Counted from the stretch's first letter, positions 34,449-43,733 are shown. The stretch is DNA of 64,000 nucleotides from CAVZXS01 sp963779325 (GCA_963779325.1 CAVZXS010000037.1:124001-188000); one strand, 5' to 3'. Translations and numbers: made by a program. Notes: generated from the letters alone by a model not told the origin.

Positions 34449-35135
34449 ATGACAAAAAAGAAATTAGTAGCCCTTACCGGCGCCGGCATCAGTGCCGAAA
34501 GCGGTTTAAAAACTTTCCGTGACAGCGATGGCTTGTGGATGGGATACAATGTAGAAGATGTAGCCACACCGAGAGCATTTAAAAAAAATCCGCAGTTGGT
34601 ATTGGATTTTTATAACCAACGAAGAAAAGATGTAGCGGCCGCATTGCCCAATGCAGCACATACCGGTTTGGCTGCTTTGGAAAAACATTTTGATGTAACC
34701 GTCATTACACAAAACATAGATGATTTGCATGAACGAGGCGGCTCAACCAATGTGCTGCATTTACACGGACAAATTTTTCAAATGCGCAGCGTGGCCAATG
34801 AAAATGAAATTTTTGAAATACGGGGAGATATAAACTTAGGCGATAAAGCAGCTGATGGTTCTCAACTTCGTCCTCATATAGTGTGGTTTGAAGAACCGGT
34901 ACCTATGATAGAAAAGGCAGCTCAGGTAATGATGTATGCCGATACTTTTGTTTTGATAGGAACCTCATTGCAAGTTTACCCCGCAGCAGGACTTATTCAA
35001 TTTGTTCCGTTGGCTTCGCCCAAATATATTATTGATAAAAAAATACCGTCTATAAGTGAATACGGTAACATGGTATTTATTGAAAAGCCGGCTACTGAAG
35101 GAGTGGGGGAGTTGCTTTCTAAGTTGATATCTTAA
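34449..35135 (+). CDS. cobB: NAD-dependent protein deacylase, Sir2 family
   Basis: Sirtuins remove acyl groups from lysines with NAD. The 228-residue protein has the NAD motif LTGAGISAESGLKTFRDSDG, the TQNIDDLHERGG and HLHG (catalytic His106) motifs, and GTSLQVYPAAGL. Tyr55 and Arg58 in DFYNQRR match the class III pair that favours succinyl and malonyl groups. The usual zinc-binding cysteines are absent: the region after HLHG (IFQMRSVANENEIFEIRGDI) contains none, as in a group of zinc-less bacterial members. No acetyl-CoA synthetase gene is adjacent. Enzyme class is secure. Confidence 0.93.
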   Translation: MTKKKLVALTGAGISAESGLKTFRDSDGLWMGYNVEDVATPRAFKKNPQLVLDFYNQRRKDVAAALPNAAHTGLAALEKHFDVTVITQNIDDLHERGGSTNVLHLHGQIFQMRSVANENEIFEIRGDINLGDKAADGSQLRPHIVWFEEPVPMIEKAAQVMMYADTFVLIGTSLQVYPAAGLIQFVPLASPKYIIDKKIPSISEYGNMVFIEKPATEGVGELLSKLIS

Positions 35136-35149
35136 GCAGTTATTTTTTA

Positions 35150-35226
35150 TCGCGGAGAAAAGGAGGTCGCTAAGTTAGCGCTGAGCATATCTCTGCGAAA
35201 CCTTCTTTACTCATTTTCTCTGCGCT
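35150..35226. repeat. GCAGAG-rich inverted repeat between convergent genes
   Basis: CGCGGAGAAAA near 35151 and TTTTCTCTGCG near 35215 are complementary except for one base. An inner GCTAAGTTAGC hairpin follows the left arm. The words CTCTGCG and TTTTCTCTGCG are shared with the element at 12918-13167, so both belong to one dispersed family. It lies between the sirtuin and the cupin genes, both of which read toward it. Confidence 0.6.
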
Positions 35227-35242
35227 GAACTGAAACAATAAA

Positions 35243-35575
35243 TCAATATTTACTTTCTCCTCCATCAGGTCCGTAAAAAATAACCCGGGTAGCGAAGTCG
35301 GATGTAAAATTTTCGAAGCGATGTTCTACGCCTGCAGGTACAAACAATACATCGCCGGCGTTACAATCAACTCTTTCACCATTCCTGATAAACTCGGAAC
35401 TGCCGCTTGCTATAATATATAATTCGTCTTGCTTATGCGGCGTTTGTGTGTCCATATCAACCGGAGCAAAATATTCTACCGACATGGTGCCGTGTTTCAT
35501 TACCACGGTAAAGGGAAACTCATTTTCATCTTTTAGCTTTTGAATTGCTTCAGGCAATGAAACTTTAAAAGGCAT
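35243..35575 (-). CDS. Cupin domain protein
   Basis: The 110-residue protein is a single cupin barrel. It shows the two cupin motifs: PHKQDELYIIASGSSEF (motif 1 with His and Glu) and GDVLFVPAGVEHRFENF (motif 2 with His). The fold binds a metal and covers small dioxygenases, isomerases and sensors. It follows the saccharopine-dehydrogenase-like gene by 11 bp on the same strand, so they form an operon. The specific reaction is unknown. Confidence 0.88.
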   Translation of the reverse strand: MPFKVSLPEAIQKLKDENEFPFTVVMKHGTMSVEYFAPVDMDTQTPHKQDELYIIASGSSEFIRNGERVDCNAGDVLFVPAGVEHRFENFTSDFATRVIFYGPDGGESKY

Positions 35576-35586
35576 GGTAAAATGAT

Positions 35587-36855
35587 TTACCGGTCACGAA
35601 AAATGATTCCGTTTTCTTCCAGTTCTTTCAGTACTGGTTCATATATTTCTTTATGCGTGGGTATCAGTAAGCCTTTCAATTTAATAGTACCATTCAAAAT
35701 TAATTTAGCTGCAATGCCCAATGGCAATCCGACTGTTTTCGCCATTGCCGTCCGCAGACTGTCGTGCCCCTTTACTATCAGGGAACTTCTTACCTCTGAC
35801 TTCTTACTTCCAATTTCATATTCAATCTCGTGCAGCATAACAATCATGTCTTTATCAGCAGGCTTTAAATTCAATTTTGTTTCAACTAAGTATTGCAGAA
35901 TATCCGCGGATGTTTTACTATTTGCCGGCACAGGCGTTTCATCAAACAAACCTAAAAATTGAAACAGTTCTTTATTTTCCGCCGTAACAAATTTATTAAT
36001 CGGGTCACTCCATTTTTTATAAGTTAAATTTTTTATATCTATGCCGTCAGTATCATTGGTTAATCCCGCCGCTACTATTTTGTCCCAAGCCTTGCAAAAC
36101 GCAGGATAGCGTAAAGTAGTGCGGATAAACGTAGCGGCATCCTGCAGTTTATACAGCGAAGTATAACTTAATGAATCACGATTAGGATAACAGGCTAAGT
36201 CACTTAATCCGTCAACAGATACAATCGGGCAGTCAGCAAATACTTTTGTATACGGCAGCGTAACAGTAGTGTTATTGTTTTTAAAAACAGCTCCTGCTTT
36301 TCCAGCCATCACAATATTGCGGGGGTTCCAGCTTATTTTATAATGCCAGGGGTTATCATCACTTTCGGGAGTTACCAATCCCCCGCAATGACTTTTAAAA
36401 GAAGTAACCCTGCCGCCGTTGGCATGTATTTGATCAATCAGTTTCATAGCGCTCATGTGGTCAATACCCGGGTCAAGACCCATTTCGCAAAGAAATAATA
36501 ATTGATTGCTCGCAATTTCAGTTTGTAATTTTTTTATTTCATCATCGGCATACGAAGCAGTAAGCAGGTTTTTATTTAGTGCAATACAATTTTTTGCTAT
36601 CGAAATATGCAGGGCAGGGGGCAACATGGAAATAACAATATCAGCGTCGGCTATATAAGTATTTCTTTCGGCTTCATTATTTATATCAAAGGAAACGGCC
36701 GCGGCAAATTTCGAATCACCGATTTTTGATTTGGCCTGGTCAGCATTTGCATCTACTACGGTGAGGAACCATTGTTGCACGGCAGCATGCTGAATTAAAT
36801 AATCAATTAAAACCGTTGCTGATTTGCCTGCACCGAATAAAAGGATTTTCTTCAC
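35587..36855 (-). CDS. Saccharopine dehydrogenase family protein
   Basis: The start is set at GTG 36855, which gives VKKILLFGAGKSATVLIDYL, the nucleotide-binding GxGxxA motif at the very N-terminus; the ATG at 36909 would add 18 unrelated residues. The 422-residue product also has VVDAN (end of strand 2), DIVISMLPPALH, ASYADDEIKKL, CEMGLDPGIDHM, and the C-terminal domain HCGGLVTPESDDNPWHYKIS. These are the landmarks of the saccharopine dehydrogenase C-terminal family, acting in lysine catabolism or in carboxynorspermidine-type reactions. It leads an operon with the cupin gene. The exact substrate is not certain. Confidence 0.9.
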   Translation of the reverse strand: MKKILLFGAGKSATVLIDYLIQHAAVQQWFLTVVDANADQAKSKIGDSKFAAAVSFDINNEAERNTYIADADIVISMLPPALHISIAKNCIALNKNLLTASYADDEIKKLQTEIASNQLLFLCEMGLDPGIDHMSAMKLIDQIHANGGRVTSFKSHCGGLVTPESDDNPWHYKISWNPRNIVMAGKAGAVFKNNNTTVTLPYTKVFADCPIVSVDGLSDLACYPNRDSLSYTSLYKLQDAATFIRTTLRYPAFCKAWDKIVAAGLTNDTDGIDIKNLTYKKWSDPINKFVTAENKELFQFLGLFDETPVPANSKTSADILQYLVETKLNLKPADKDMIVMLHEIEYEIGSKKSEVRSSLIVKGHDSLRTAMAKTVGLPLGIAAKLILNGTIKLKGLLIPTHKEIYEPVLKELEENGIIFRDR

Positions 36856-36934
36856 AAAATAATTTTGCAGCAAATTATACCAATTATTAATATAATTCAG
36901 GCCAAACAATCAATTAAAAAATTCATATCCGTAT

Positions 36935-36985
36935 AATACCGCTCTATATAAAAGATCGGTCTGAAATATATTTCAAAGCGGTATT
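36935..36985. promoter_or_regulatory. Nested palindromes upstream of the saccharopine dehydrogenase-like gene
   Basis: AATACCGCT (36935-36943) pairs with AGCGGTATT (36977-36985), and inside lies the perfect palindrome TGAAATATATTTCA (36962-36975). They are 80-130 bp upstream of the GTG start on the minus strand, where a promoter or operator is expected. Confidence 0.45.
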
Positions 36986-37054
36986 AAATCATTTTTAGAC
37001 TGCTTATTCGGTTCAAAAAATATCGGTAGTGTCTCAGTTTGAAAAATCGGTACA

Positions 37055-37072
37055 CTCCGCCGATCGGCGGAG
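37055..37072. other. 18-bp GC-rich palindrome after the GYF_2-type gene
   Basis: CTCCGCCGATCGGCGGAG is perfect. Read on the minus strand it lies 10 bp after the stop codon of the GYF_2-type gene and is followed by TGTACCGATTTTTC, so it may be a weak terminator; its uninterrupted two-fold symmetry would also suit a binding site. Confidence 0.45.
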
Positions 37073-37082
37073 ATGGGGCAAA

Positions 37083-38450
37083 CTATAAACCTGCATAGGC
37101 CGCCTGGTACTGCCTTGAATTAATACCCGTGATGCTGTAAGCTATTTTTATGCCTCTTTTGCTGTCGGGTACTTTGATAGTCATAGTACCGTTGGGCGCT
37201 ACATAACTAAACTTGATCGTTTCTTTTTTCAACGGCTCTAAACTCGGCTTCAGGTATTGAATCTCAATAATGACTTCATCCAATATATAGCCTGAATTAT
37301 TATTTACCGTCAATTGCAGGTTGCTGATACCGCCAAAAGAACCTTTTTTGTATTCATTGCTTTTTACCGATACCATTTTCCAAATATCTTCTTTGGTTTT
37401 GGCAGGCACAGCGTCTTCTGTCCTTACTGCTTTTTTGCGTTCGCCGGTTACAGGATCAATGTCAGAAGGCTGCGACTCCTGATTTTTTTCAGTTGACTTA
37501 TTTGTTACGGGTAATTGTTTTTCTTTTTTTATTGTCTTGGCAGGTGTTGCCGGGGGTTCTTCTGTTTGTGCTGCGGATGCAGCGGCATCATTATCAGTCT
37601 CGTTAACATCAGCGTTAATGTTGTTACTGTTTTCTTCTTCTGCGGGTAAATTTTCTTTGGCAGGTATTACTGTATTCAACAGCAGGTTTGCTTCATTAGT
37701 AGTTGCGGGTGCAGTTGTTTGCTTATTTGATGAATTAAGAGCCGTTTTTTTATTGCCCGATTTATTGAAACCCGATCCTATAAAAATACCCACGCCCAAT
37801 AACACAACAACGACCGCCGCTATTTGCAGGTATTTCTTTTTATCGGCAAAATTATTCCGGCTGCGTTTGTTGTTGAGTAATTTATCAACATACATTTTTT
37901 TAATCTCATCCAATGGCTGCGAATATTTTTCGGTAAGTATAGCCTCTTGTACCGGTTGTTTATATTCAACCGCGGTTTCCTTTTCAAATTCTGAATATGA
38001 ATAAGACGATGGCAGTGTTGTTTTAACGCCTGCTACAGGTTTCAATGCTGCAGCGGTAACGGGTTTTTCTTTATTAGCAGATAACGATGAATTGGCAGGA
38101 AGAGACACATAAATTTTTCTGACAGAAGGTTGTTCTATTTTCTTTTCAACGATTGTTTCGGTTACTGTTTCTGTGACAGTTACTGCTTCTTCTTTTATAA
38201 GAGTTACTACCTCCTCTTTTTCTTTTACCTCTTTGGCCGGGGCTTCTTTTTTATAAAAACGGTCGTAGGGTTGTTCTTCGGTAAAATTGGTGAAAGGCTT
38301 TAGTTCCGGAATTTCGTATGGGTAACGCCAGGCCGCACTCTTATTATCTATCCATATCAAGTCGTATGGCTTGAAGCCAATGGCCGTAATTTCCTCCATT
38401 GAAAAAGGACCCGACTCTTTATTATTTCGTAACAGACGATAGGCAGACAT
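37083..38450 (-). CDS. GYF_2-type domain membrane protein
   Basis: The 455-residue protein starts with MSAYRLLRNNKESGPFSMEE and YDLIWIDNKSAAWRYPYEI, the GYF_2/DUF4339 pattern (GPFS.eEi..g...... D.VW.......W). A long low-complexity linker rich in Glu, Val and Thr follows, then one membrane helix (YLQIAAVVVVLLGVGIFIG, about residues 207-226), a second disordered linker with many Asn, Ala and Pro, and a C-terminal folded domain of about 100 residues (VNNNSGYILDEVIIEIQYL, IKVPDSKRGIKIAYSITGIN) that looks like a beta-sandwich. No function is known. It is divergent from gyrA across 284 bp. Confidence 0.82.
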   Translation of the reverse strand: MSAYRLLRNNKESGPFSMEEITAIGFKPYDLIWIDNKSAAWRYPYEIPELKPFTNFTEEQPYDRFYKKEAPAKEVKEKEEVVTLIKEEAVTVTETVTETIVEKKIEQPSVRKIYVSLPANSSLSANKEKPVTAAALKPVAGVKTTLPSSYSYSEFEKETAVEYKQPVQEAILTEKYSQPLDEIKKMYVDKLLNNKRSRNNFADKKKYLQIAAVVVVLLGVGIFIGSGFNKSGNKKTALNSSNKQTTAPATTNEANLLLNTVIPAKENLPAEEENSNNINADVNETDNDAAASAAQTEEPPATPAKTIKKEKQLPVTNKSTEKNQESQPSDIDPVTGERKKAVRTEDAVPAKTKEDIWKMVSVKSNEYKKGSFGGISNLQLTVNNNSGYILDEVIIEIQYLKPSLEPLKKETIKFSYVAPNGTMTIKVPDSKRGIKIAYSITGINSRQYQAAYAGL

Positions 38451-38612
38451 GGTTGGCTACTTTTACTACTAAGGTAACAAAATATCGTACCGCATAATGT
38501 AAAAGGGATGTTATAAAATTATGGAAAATTGGCCGAAAAAAATTAATTAACACCGGTGGAAAAAAAGGGGCTAAAAACATTTTTTTTGTGAGGTTTTCAG
38601 GGTTAAAAAAGG

Positions 38613-38620
38613 TAGATTTG
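38613..38620 (+). promoter_or_regulatory. Candidate -7 box for gyrA
   Basis: TAGATTTG followed by C fits TAnnTTTG. A TTTG at 38585-38588 could be the -33 box but the spacer (24 bp) is longer than usual. The leader to the gyrA ATG would be about 108 nt. Confidence 0.45.
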
Positions 38621-38734
38621 CACACCCTGAAAAAAGCCCGGTAAAAGGCTCATTTTGAGGCGCTAAAATTGCCTGACACCCTTAACCCGGCAAGAACTAA
38701 TAAAACCAAATTTCGATAATAAGTAAACTATATA

Positions 38735-41332
38735 ATGGAAGAAAACAATCAGCCCCTTGAGACAAGCGATAACAACCGGATTATCCCTGTAAATATTGAA
38801 GAACAAATGAAGACGGCCTACATCGACTATTCTATGTCGGTCATTGTGGGTCGTGCCCTGCCCGATGTTCGCGACGGTTTAAAACCCGTACACCGCCGTA
38901 TTTTATTCGCTATGAATGAACTGGGCATGAATTACAACAAGCCCTTTAAAAAGTCGGCCCGTATAGTAGGTGAGGTAATGGGTAAATATCACCCGCATGG
39001 TGATACAGCCATTTACGATACCATGGTGCGTATGGCGCAGGAGTGGAGCATGGGTTATACATTAATTGACGGCCAGGGAAACTTTGGCAGCCAGGATGGT
39101 GATGGCCCCGCAGCTATGCGTTATACGGAAGCTCGTTTGCACCGCCGTGCCGAGTATATGCTTGAAGACTTGGAAAAAGAAACGGTAGACTTTCAATTTA
39201 ATTTTGATGACTCGCTGAAAGAACCGACGGTATTACCAACCCGTATTCCCAATTTATTAATCAATGGTTCCAGCGGTATTGCCGTAGGTATGGCTACCAA
39301 TATAATGCCGCACAACCTTAGCGAAGTAATTGATGGTTGTATAGCCTATGTAGATAATAAAGAAATTACGGTAGATGAATTGATGCAATATGTGAAAGCG
39401 CCTGATTTTCCAACCGGCGGTATCATATATGGTATGGAAGGAGTGAAGGCGGCCATGCACTTTGGCAGAGGAAGGGTTGTGGTTCGCGGTAAAGTAACCA
39501 TTGAGACAAAACCCAGCGGCCGGGAAACTATTATCATCAATGCGGTGCCTTACCAGGTAAGCCGCGACGGATTGACTGATAAAATCGGTCAGTTGGTAAA
39601 TGATAAAATTATTGAAGGCATTGCGCATGTAAATAACGAATCGAATAATAAAGAAGGTACCCGCGTAGTAATTGATTTAAAAAGAGATGGTGTAGCCAAT
39701 CTTATTATCAATCAACTGTACAAGCACACTGAATTACAAACTTCGTTCGGTATAAACAATGTGGCTATTGTAAGGGGAAGACCCCGCACATTGAACCTGC
39801 GGGACATGATCAGCGAGTTTGTCGAGTTTCGCCATGAGGTAGTAATAAGAAGAACACAGTTTGAATTGAAAGAAGCGGAAAAGAAAGCTCATATTCTTGC
39901 GGGCTATATGATTGCATTGGATCACTTGGATGAAGTGATTGCATTGATACGTGCATCGGCTACGCCTGATACAGCAAAAGAGGCTTTGATCAGCGCAGGT
40001 TGGGGATTGGATGAGATTCAGGCCAAAGCCATACTGGAACTTCGTTTACAAAGGTTGACCGGCATGGAAAGAGAGAAAATAAAAGCCGAGTACGATGAGT
40101 TGATGAAATTGATTGCCGATTTGAAAGATATTTTAAGTGATGAGGGGCGGCGTTTCCAAATTATTAAAAATGAATTGCAGGAAATAAAAGACAGGTTTGG
40201 TGTACCGCGAAAATCAGAAATTACTTACCTTGATGATGAAGTAAGAATAAAAGATTTGATAAAGGAAGAAGATGTAGTAATAACCATTTCACATCTTGGT
40301 TATATAAAAAGAACATCAGCAACCGAATACCGCCAGCAACGCAGGGGAGGAAGAGGAGCCATGGGCGGTAAGACAAGAGAAGAAGATTGGATAGAGCATT
40401 TATTTGTTGCCTCTACGCATCATACCATGCTGTTCTTTACCGAAAAAGGAAGAGTATATTGGTTGAATGTATATGAAATACCCGAAGGCGAAAAAAACAG
40501 TAAGGGCCGTGCAATCCAAAATATGATTCAAATACCGCCCGATGATAAAGTAAGAGCCATTATTGATGTGCAGGATTTGAAAAACGAAGAGTTTGTAAAA
40601 AGCCATAATATAGTATTGTGTACTAAAAAAGGTATTATTAAGAAAACGGAGTTGCAGGATTTTAGCCGGCCAAGACAAACAGGTGTAAATGCCATAACGA
40701 TTAATGAAGGCGACCAATTGATGGAAGCCAAAATGACTGATGGCAAATGCGAAATCATGATGGCGGTAAAGAGCGGCAGGGCCATTCGTTTCCCGGAAGT
40801 AAAAGTACGACCCACCGGCCGCGGCGCTATTGGTGTGGCGGGAATAGAGGTGGATGATGAGCATGATGAAGTAGTTGGTATGATTTGTGTAAATCCTGAG
40901 ACCGAGGCATCAAAAACCGTGATGGTGGTAAGTGAAAAAGGGTTTGGTAAGCGTACAGCCGTAGATGAATACAGAATGACAAATAGGGGCGGTAAAGGCG
41001 TGAAAACCATTAATGTAACAGAAAAAACCGGCAAGCTTATTGGCATGTTAGATGTGATAGAAAGAGAAGATTTAATAATAACCTGCAAAAGCGGGGTGAC
41101 TATACGGATGAAAGTGGGTGATATAAGCGAACAGGGAAGGGCTACGCAGGGTGTAAAATTAATCAGGTTAGATGAAGGAGATGAGATAGCCGCTATCACC
41201 AAGATAGATGAAAAGGACGCCAATGGAAACACGGTTGAAGAAGAAATGTTAAATAACCCGGACAGTACAACTGAAGCCGGAGAAAACCCATCAATTGAAA
41301 ACGAAACGGAGGACAGTACTGAACAACAATAA
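38735..41332 (+). CDS. gyrA: DNA gyrase subunit A
   Basis: GyrA cuts and rejoins DNA to introduce negative supercoils. The 865-residue protein contains the breakage domain with VGRALPDVRDGLKPVHRRIL, the quinolone-determining stretch YHPHGDTAIYD, and the active-site Tyr130 in AAMRYTEARL. The C-terminal beta-pinwheel carries the GyrA box QRRGGRG, which marks gyrase rather than topoisomerase IV. At the position of E. coli Ser83 it has Thr91, and Asp95 stands for Asp87. The acidic C-terminal tail is about 40 residues long. A TPR-protein gene follows after 27 bp. Confidence 0.97.
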   Translation: MEENNQPLETSDNNRIIPVNIEEQMKTAYIDYSMSVIVGRALPDVRDGLKPVHRRILFAMNELGMNYNKPFKKSARIVGEVMGKYHPHGDTAIYDTMVRMAQEWSMGYTLIDGQGNFGSQDGDGPAAMRYTEARLHRRAEYMLEDLEKETVDFQFNFDDSLKEPTVLPTRIPNLLINGSSGIAVGMATNIMPHNLSEVIDGCIAYVDNKEITVDELMQYVKAPDFPTGGIIYGMEGVKAAMHFGRGRVVVRGKVTIETKPSGRETIIINAVPYQVSRDGLTDKIGQLVNDKIIEGIAHVNNESNNKEGTRVVIDLKRDGVANLIINQLYKHTELQTSFGINNVAIVRGRPRTLNLRDMISEFVEFRHEVVIRRTQFELKEAEKKAHILAGYMIALDHLDEVIALIRASATPDTAKEALISAGWGLDEIQAKAILELRLQRLTGMEREKIKAEYDELMKLIADLKDILSDEGRRFQIIKNELQEIKDRFGVPRKSEITYLDDEVRIKDLIKEEDVVITISHLGYIKRTSATEYRQQRRGGRGAMGGKTREEDWIEHLFVASTHHTMLFFTEKGRVYWLNVYEIPEGEKNSKGRAIQNMIQIPPDDKVRAIIDVQDLKNEEFVKSHNIVLCTKKGIIKKTELQDFSRPRQTGVNAITINEGDQLMEAKMTDGKCEIMMAVKSGRAIRFPEVKVRPTGRGAIGVAGIEVDDEHDEVVGMICVNPETEASKTVMVVSEKGFGKRTAVDEYRMTNRGGKGVKTINVTEKTGKLIGMLDVIEREDLIITCKSGVTIRMKVGDISEQGRATQGVKLIRLDEGDEIAAITKIDEKDANGNTVEEEMLNNPDSTTEAGENPSIENETEDSTEQQ

Positions 41333-41359
41333 TTTTTCTTAAATCAAAAAATAAAATCG

Positions 41360-42724
41360 ATGCGTAAATTAATTTTCTCTTTGTTGGTATCTGCATTCGC
41401 TATCAGTGCGGGTGCGCAGGATATTGAAAAAATAAAAGGCTTTGTATACTTGCAAAAATTCAAAGACGCCAAAACGGAACTTGATAAGGCGATGGCTAAT
41501 GCTAAATTCAGCGCCAAGCCCGAAGCACATATTTTAAAGTCGGCCATTTACTTGGGTCTTGTCGGCGATAAAGAATTTGCGGCGCAGTCTCCCCAACTAT
41601 TCCAGGATGCATTGGCTTCTTTTAATAAATATAAAGAGTTGGATAAGGCATTAACTTTTGTAAAAGAGCAACCTTACAACACCGTACCCGGTACTTTTTA
41701 TTCAAATTATTACAATGAGGGTATAGGATTTTTTAATAAAAAAGAATGGGAGGCCGCTTACCCCAAGTTTATATCCGCTATTGAAATGTCGGATTTTATG
41801 ATCAATAATAAATTACTGGCTAATTTTTTTGATACATCAGGTTTGTTATTGGCAGGAGCTACGGCCCAGAATTTAAAGACAAAAGATGCAGAAGCTGCCG
41901 GTTTGTTCAGCCGGTTGGCCGATCACAGAGTAGGCGGCGCGGATAACGAATTTCTGCACCAGTTTCTTGCTATGCATTATTTAAACAACGGCGATATGGC
42001 CAATTTTGCCAAGTATAAAAAAATAGGATCGGAGCTTTATCCCAACAGTGAGTTTTTTAAATACGAAGAAATGGATTTCATTCTTTCAATGACCAATAAG
42101 CAGAAGAAAATGGAATTGATAGATGAAAAACTAAAAGCCGATCCGTCAAATCCGAAACTGCAGGGCTTGGTAGGAGAAATATATTTCGACCAGTTAAATG
42201 CACGTGATTCCAATGCTACCGTACCCGCTAATTTTGACGAACTGGAAGCCAAAATGATTGAAGCATTTAATAAAGCAACCGAATTAAAACCAAACTCGGG
42301 CATACCAACTACCAATATCGGCAAACACTTTTTAAATAAAGCCGTACGCATCAATACAGAGCTGGAAGCGCATAATAAGTCAGTAAGAGAAAGATTAAGA
42401 GTAGCCAATGCACCGGTAAACGGCAAACCGCCGGTAAAGCTGAAAGCCGCAACGCCTGAAGAAAATGCGAAGAAGGATGCCATCAATGTGAGGTATTATA
42501 AAGAGATTGATAATGCAATCATTTATTTTGAAAAAGCGATTGCTATTTTTCAGAAAGCAGGCGATTTACCAAAAGATGAAAAGCAGGAATATAAAAGATC
42601 GGTTAGTTACCTGATAGATTTTTATAATGAAAAGAAACAATACGCAAAAGGAAAGCCTGCCGAAGCAGCCAAGTTTGAAGCGCTGCAGAAGAAGTGGCAG
42701 ACGCTCTACGATACGAAATTCTAA
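41360..42724 (+). CDS. Exported TPR-repeat protein
   Basis: The 454-residue protein has a signal peptide (MRKLIFSLLVSAFAISAGAQ) cleaved before DIEK. The rest is helical with repeats of TPR type (EWEAAYPKFISAIEMSDFM, KLQGLVGEIYFDQLNARDS, DNAIIYFEKAIAIFQKAGD). It has no catalytic motif. It lies 27 bp downstream of gyrA and is followed by a terminator, so it is probably co-transcribed with gyrase; the functional link is not obvious. I recall similar TPR genes after gyrA in related genomes, but cannot verify this here. Confidence 0.88.
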   Translation: MRKLIFSLLVSAFAISAGAQDIEKIKGFVYLQKFKDAKTELDKAMANAKFSAKPEAHILKSAIYLGLVGDKEFAAQSPQLFQDALASFNKYKELDKALTFVKEQPYNTVPGTFYSNYYNEGIGFFNKKEWEAAYPKFISAIEMSDFMINNKLLANFFDTSGLLLAGATAQNLKTKDAEAAGLFSRLADHRVGGADNEFLHQFLAMHYLNNGDMANFAKYKKIGSELYPNSEFFKYEEMDFILSMTNKQKKMELIDEKLKADPSNPKLQGLVGEIYFDQLNARDSNATVPANFDELEAKMIEAFNKATELKPNSGIPTTNIGKHFLNKAVRINTELEAHNKSVRERLRVANAPVNGKPPVKLKAATPEENAKKDAINVRYYKEIDNAIIYFEKAIAIFQKAGDLPKDEKQEYKRSVSYLIDFYNEKKQYAKGKPAEAAKFEALQKKWQTLYDTKF

Positions 42725-42730
42725 ATTATT

Positions 42731-42755
42731 AAGCCGGTTAAATGACCGGCTTTTT
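42731..42755 (+). terminator. Terminator of the gyrA-TPR operon
   Basis: AAGCCGGT (42731-42738) pairs with ACCGGCTT (42745-42752), loop TAAATG, followed by TTTAGTTTT. It lies 7 bp after the stop codon. Confidence 0.88.
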
Positions 42756-42772
42756 AGTTTTGCAAAAGAAAA

Positions 42773-42991
42773 TCATTCCATTTGTTTCAGAAATCGGTAA
42801 AGAGTTTCTTTTGCGTAATCAGACGCCCTTTTAGACATTTGTTTAGCAACTTCTTTAAAATCTTTGTTTTCTTGATTTGCAAGAATCTGCGATGTAGCGT
42901 CCATCAATGAATCCAATTTTCCATCAATAAGAGAAATTTGAGCAACTAAGCGGATGTATATTTCTTTATCATCCTGATTGAGCGTTTGCAT
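42773..42991 (-). CDS. Small helical protein of unknown function
   Basis: The 72-residue product (MQTLNQDDKEIYIRLVAQIS, LIDGKLDSLMDATSQILANQ, then DFKEVAKQMSKRASDYAKE) is amphipathic helix almost throughout, with no signal or membrane segment. The frame lies alone in a gap behind the gyrA operon terminator, and has no better alternative on either strand. Coding composition looks right for the genome. No family is recognised; it is probably real but unproven. Confidence 0.6.
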   Translation of the reverse strand: MQTLNQDDKEIYIRLVAQISLIDGKLDSLMDATSQILANQENKDFKEVAKQMSKRASDYAKETLYRFLKQME

Positions 42992-43127
42992 AATTTTTTT
43001 TGTAAAAATATTTATTTGCTTTACTGCAAATAAGGCAAAATGACCCCCAATTGATACCCGCCGTTCGTAGTTATTCAGGAGAGAAAATAATTGGATGGAT
43101 ATTGCGTAATATAAGAAAATGTGTATC

Positions 43128-43514
43128 TTAATTTAAGTCGCTATAATTTGCACGTTCAAGTATCATAGTAATTTCAGAAAAATCAAGTTCGGAACTTTCG
43201 TTCATAAAGCCAGTGGTTAAATATCTGATTCTATCAGACCTAAACAAATCAATTATTTCTCTGTCTGGTAATAATATTCTTTTCTTAAGTTTTGCATCGG
43301 GGAAACATAAATCTAAAAACACTATTTCACTGGCATCTGTTCCATAATTAAATAAAAAGAAATTTGAATTAGGCAATAAAAAAAGATTGTCCGCCTGAGT
43401 TTTTGTCTCGCATTCCAAAACCAGTACGCTTAAATCTTCTCCATCAATATATGTAGAAACCGATATTATATTTATGCTGTCTAAAATATCTTGTGTGACC
43501 AATAGCTTATCCAT
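43128..43514 (-). CDS. Hypothetical cytoplasmic protein
   Basis: The 128-residue acidic protein (MDKLLVTQDILDSINIISVS, DLSVLVLECETKTQADNLFL, RILLPDREIIDLFRSDRIRY) has mixed alpha/beta character and no signal or membrane segment. No family is recognised. It is more A+T-rich than its neighbours and reads on the minus strand, followed by the small 72-residue gene 136 bp further on. It might be an immunity or accessory protein, but nothing in the sequence proves that. Confidence 0.65.
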   Translation of the reverse strand: MDKLLVTQDILDSINIISVSTYIDGEDLSVLVLECETKTQADNLFLLPNSNFFLFNYGTDASEIVFLDLCFPDAKLKKRILLPDREIIDLFRSDRIRYLTTGFMNESSELDFSEITMILERANYSDLN

Positions 43515-43733
43515 TCAATGAATATACAAACAATAGGTACACAGGCCCGTAACCAGAAGTGAATAGTTTTGGTTCTCACACGACGTGCGCCGGTGCTAAT
43601 TTTCTTTTTTTCTGAGTGGCATAATTATTTTCATCTACTTAACATAATATTAATTATAAGAAATAAATATGAAAAATTTTAAAACCCTGACGTTGGGCTA
43701 TTTGAAATATTTTCGTTTTGAACTTAGTCCTGT

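Noticed and set aside
37021..37060. Possible transposon end (CTCAGTTTGAAAAATCGGTA)
   Set aside because: It resembled an insertion-sequence terminus at first sight, but no matching inverted end or transposase remnant is found near it.
40528..41232. 234-residue open frame antisense to gyrA
   Set aside because: It lies fully within the GyrA C-terminal domain coding sequence in the complementary phase; composition (Ser, Pro, Ile, Thr) is that of an antisense shadow.
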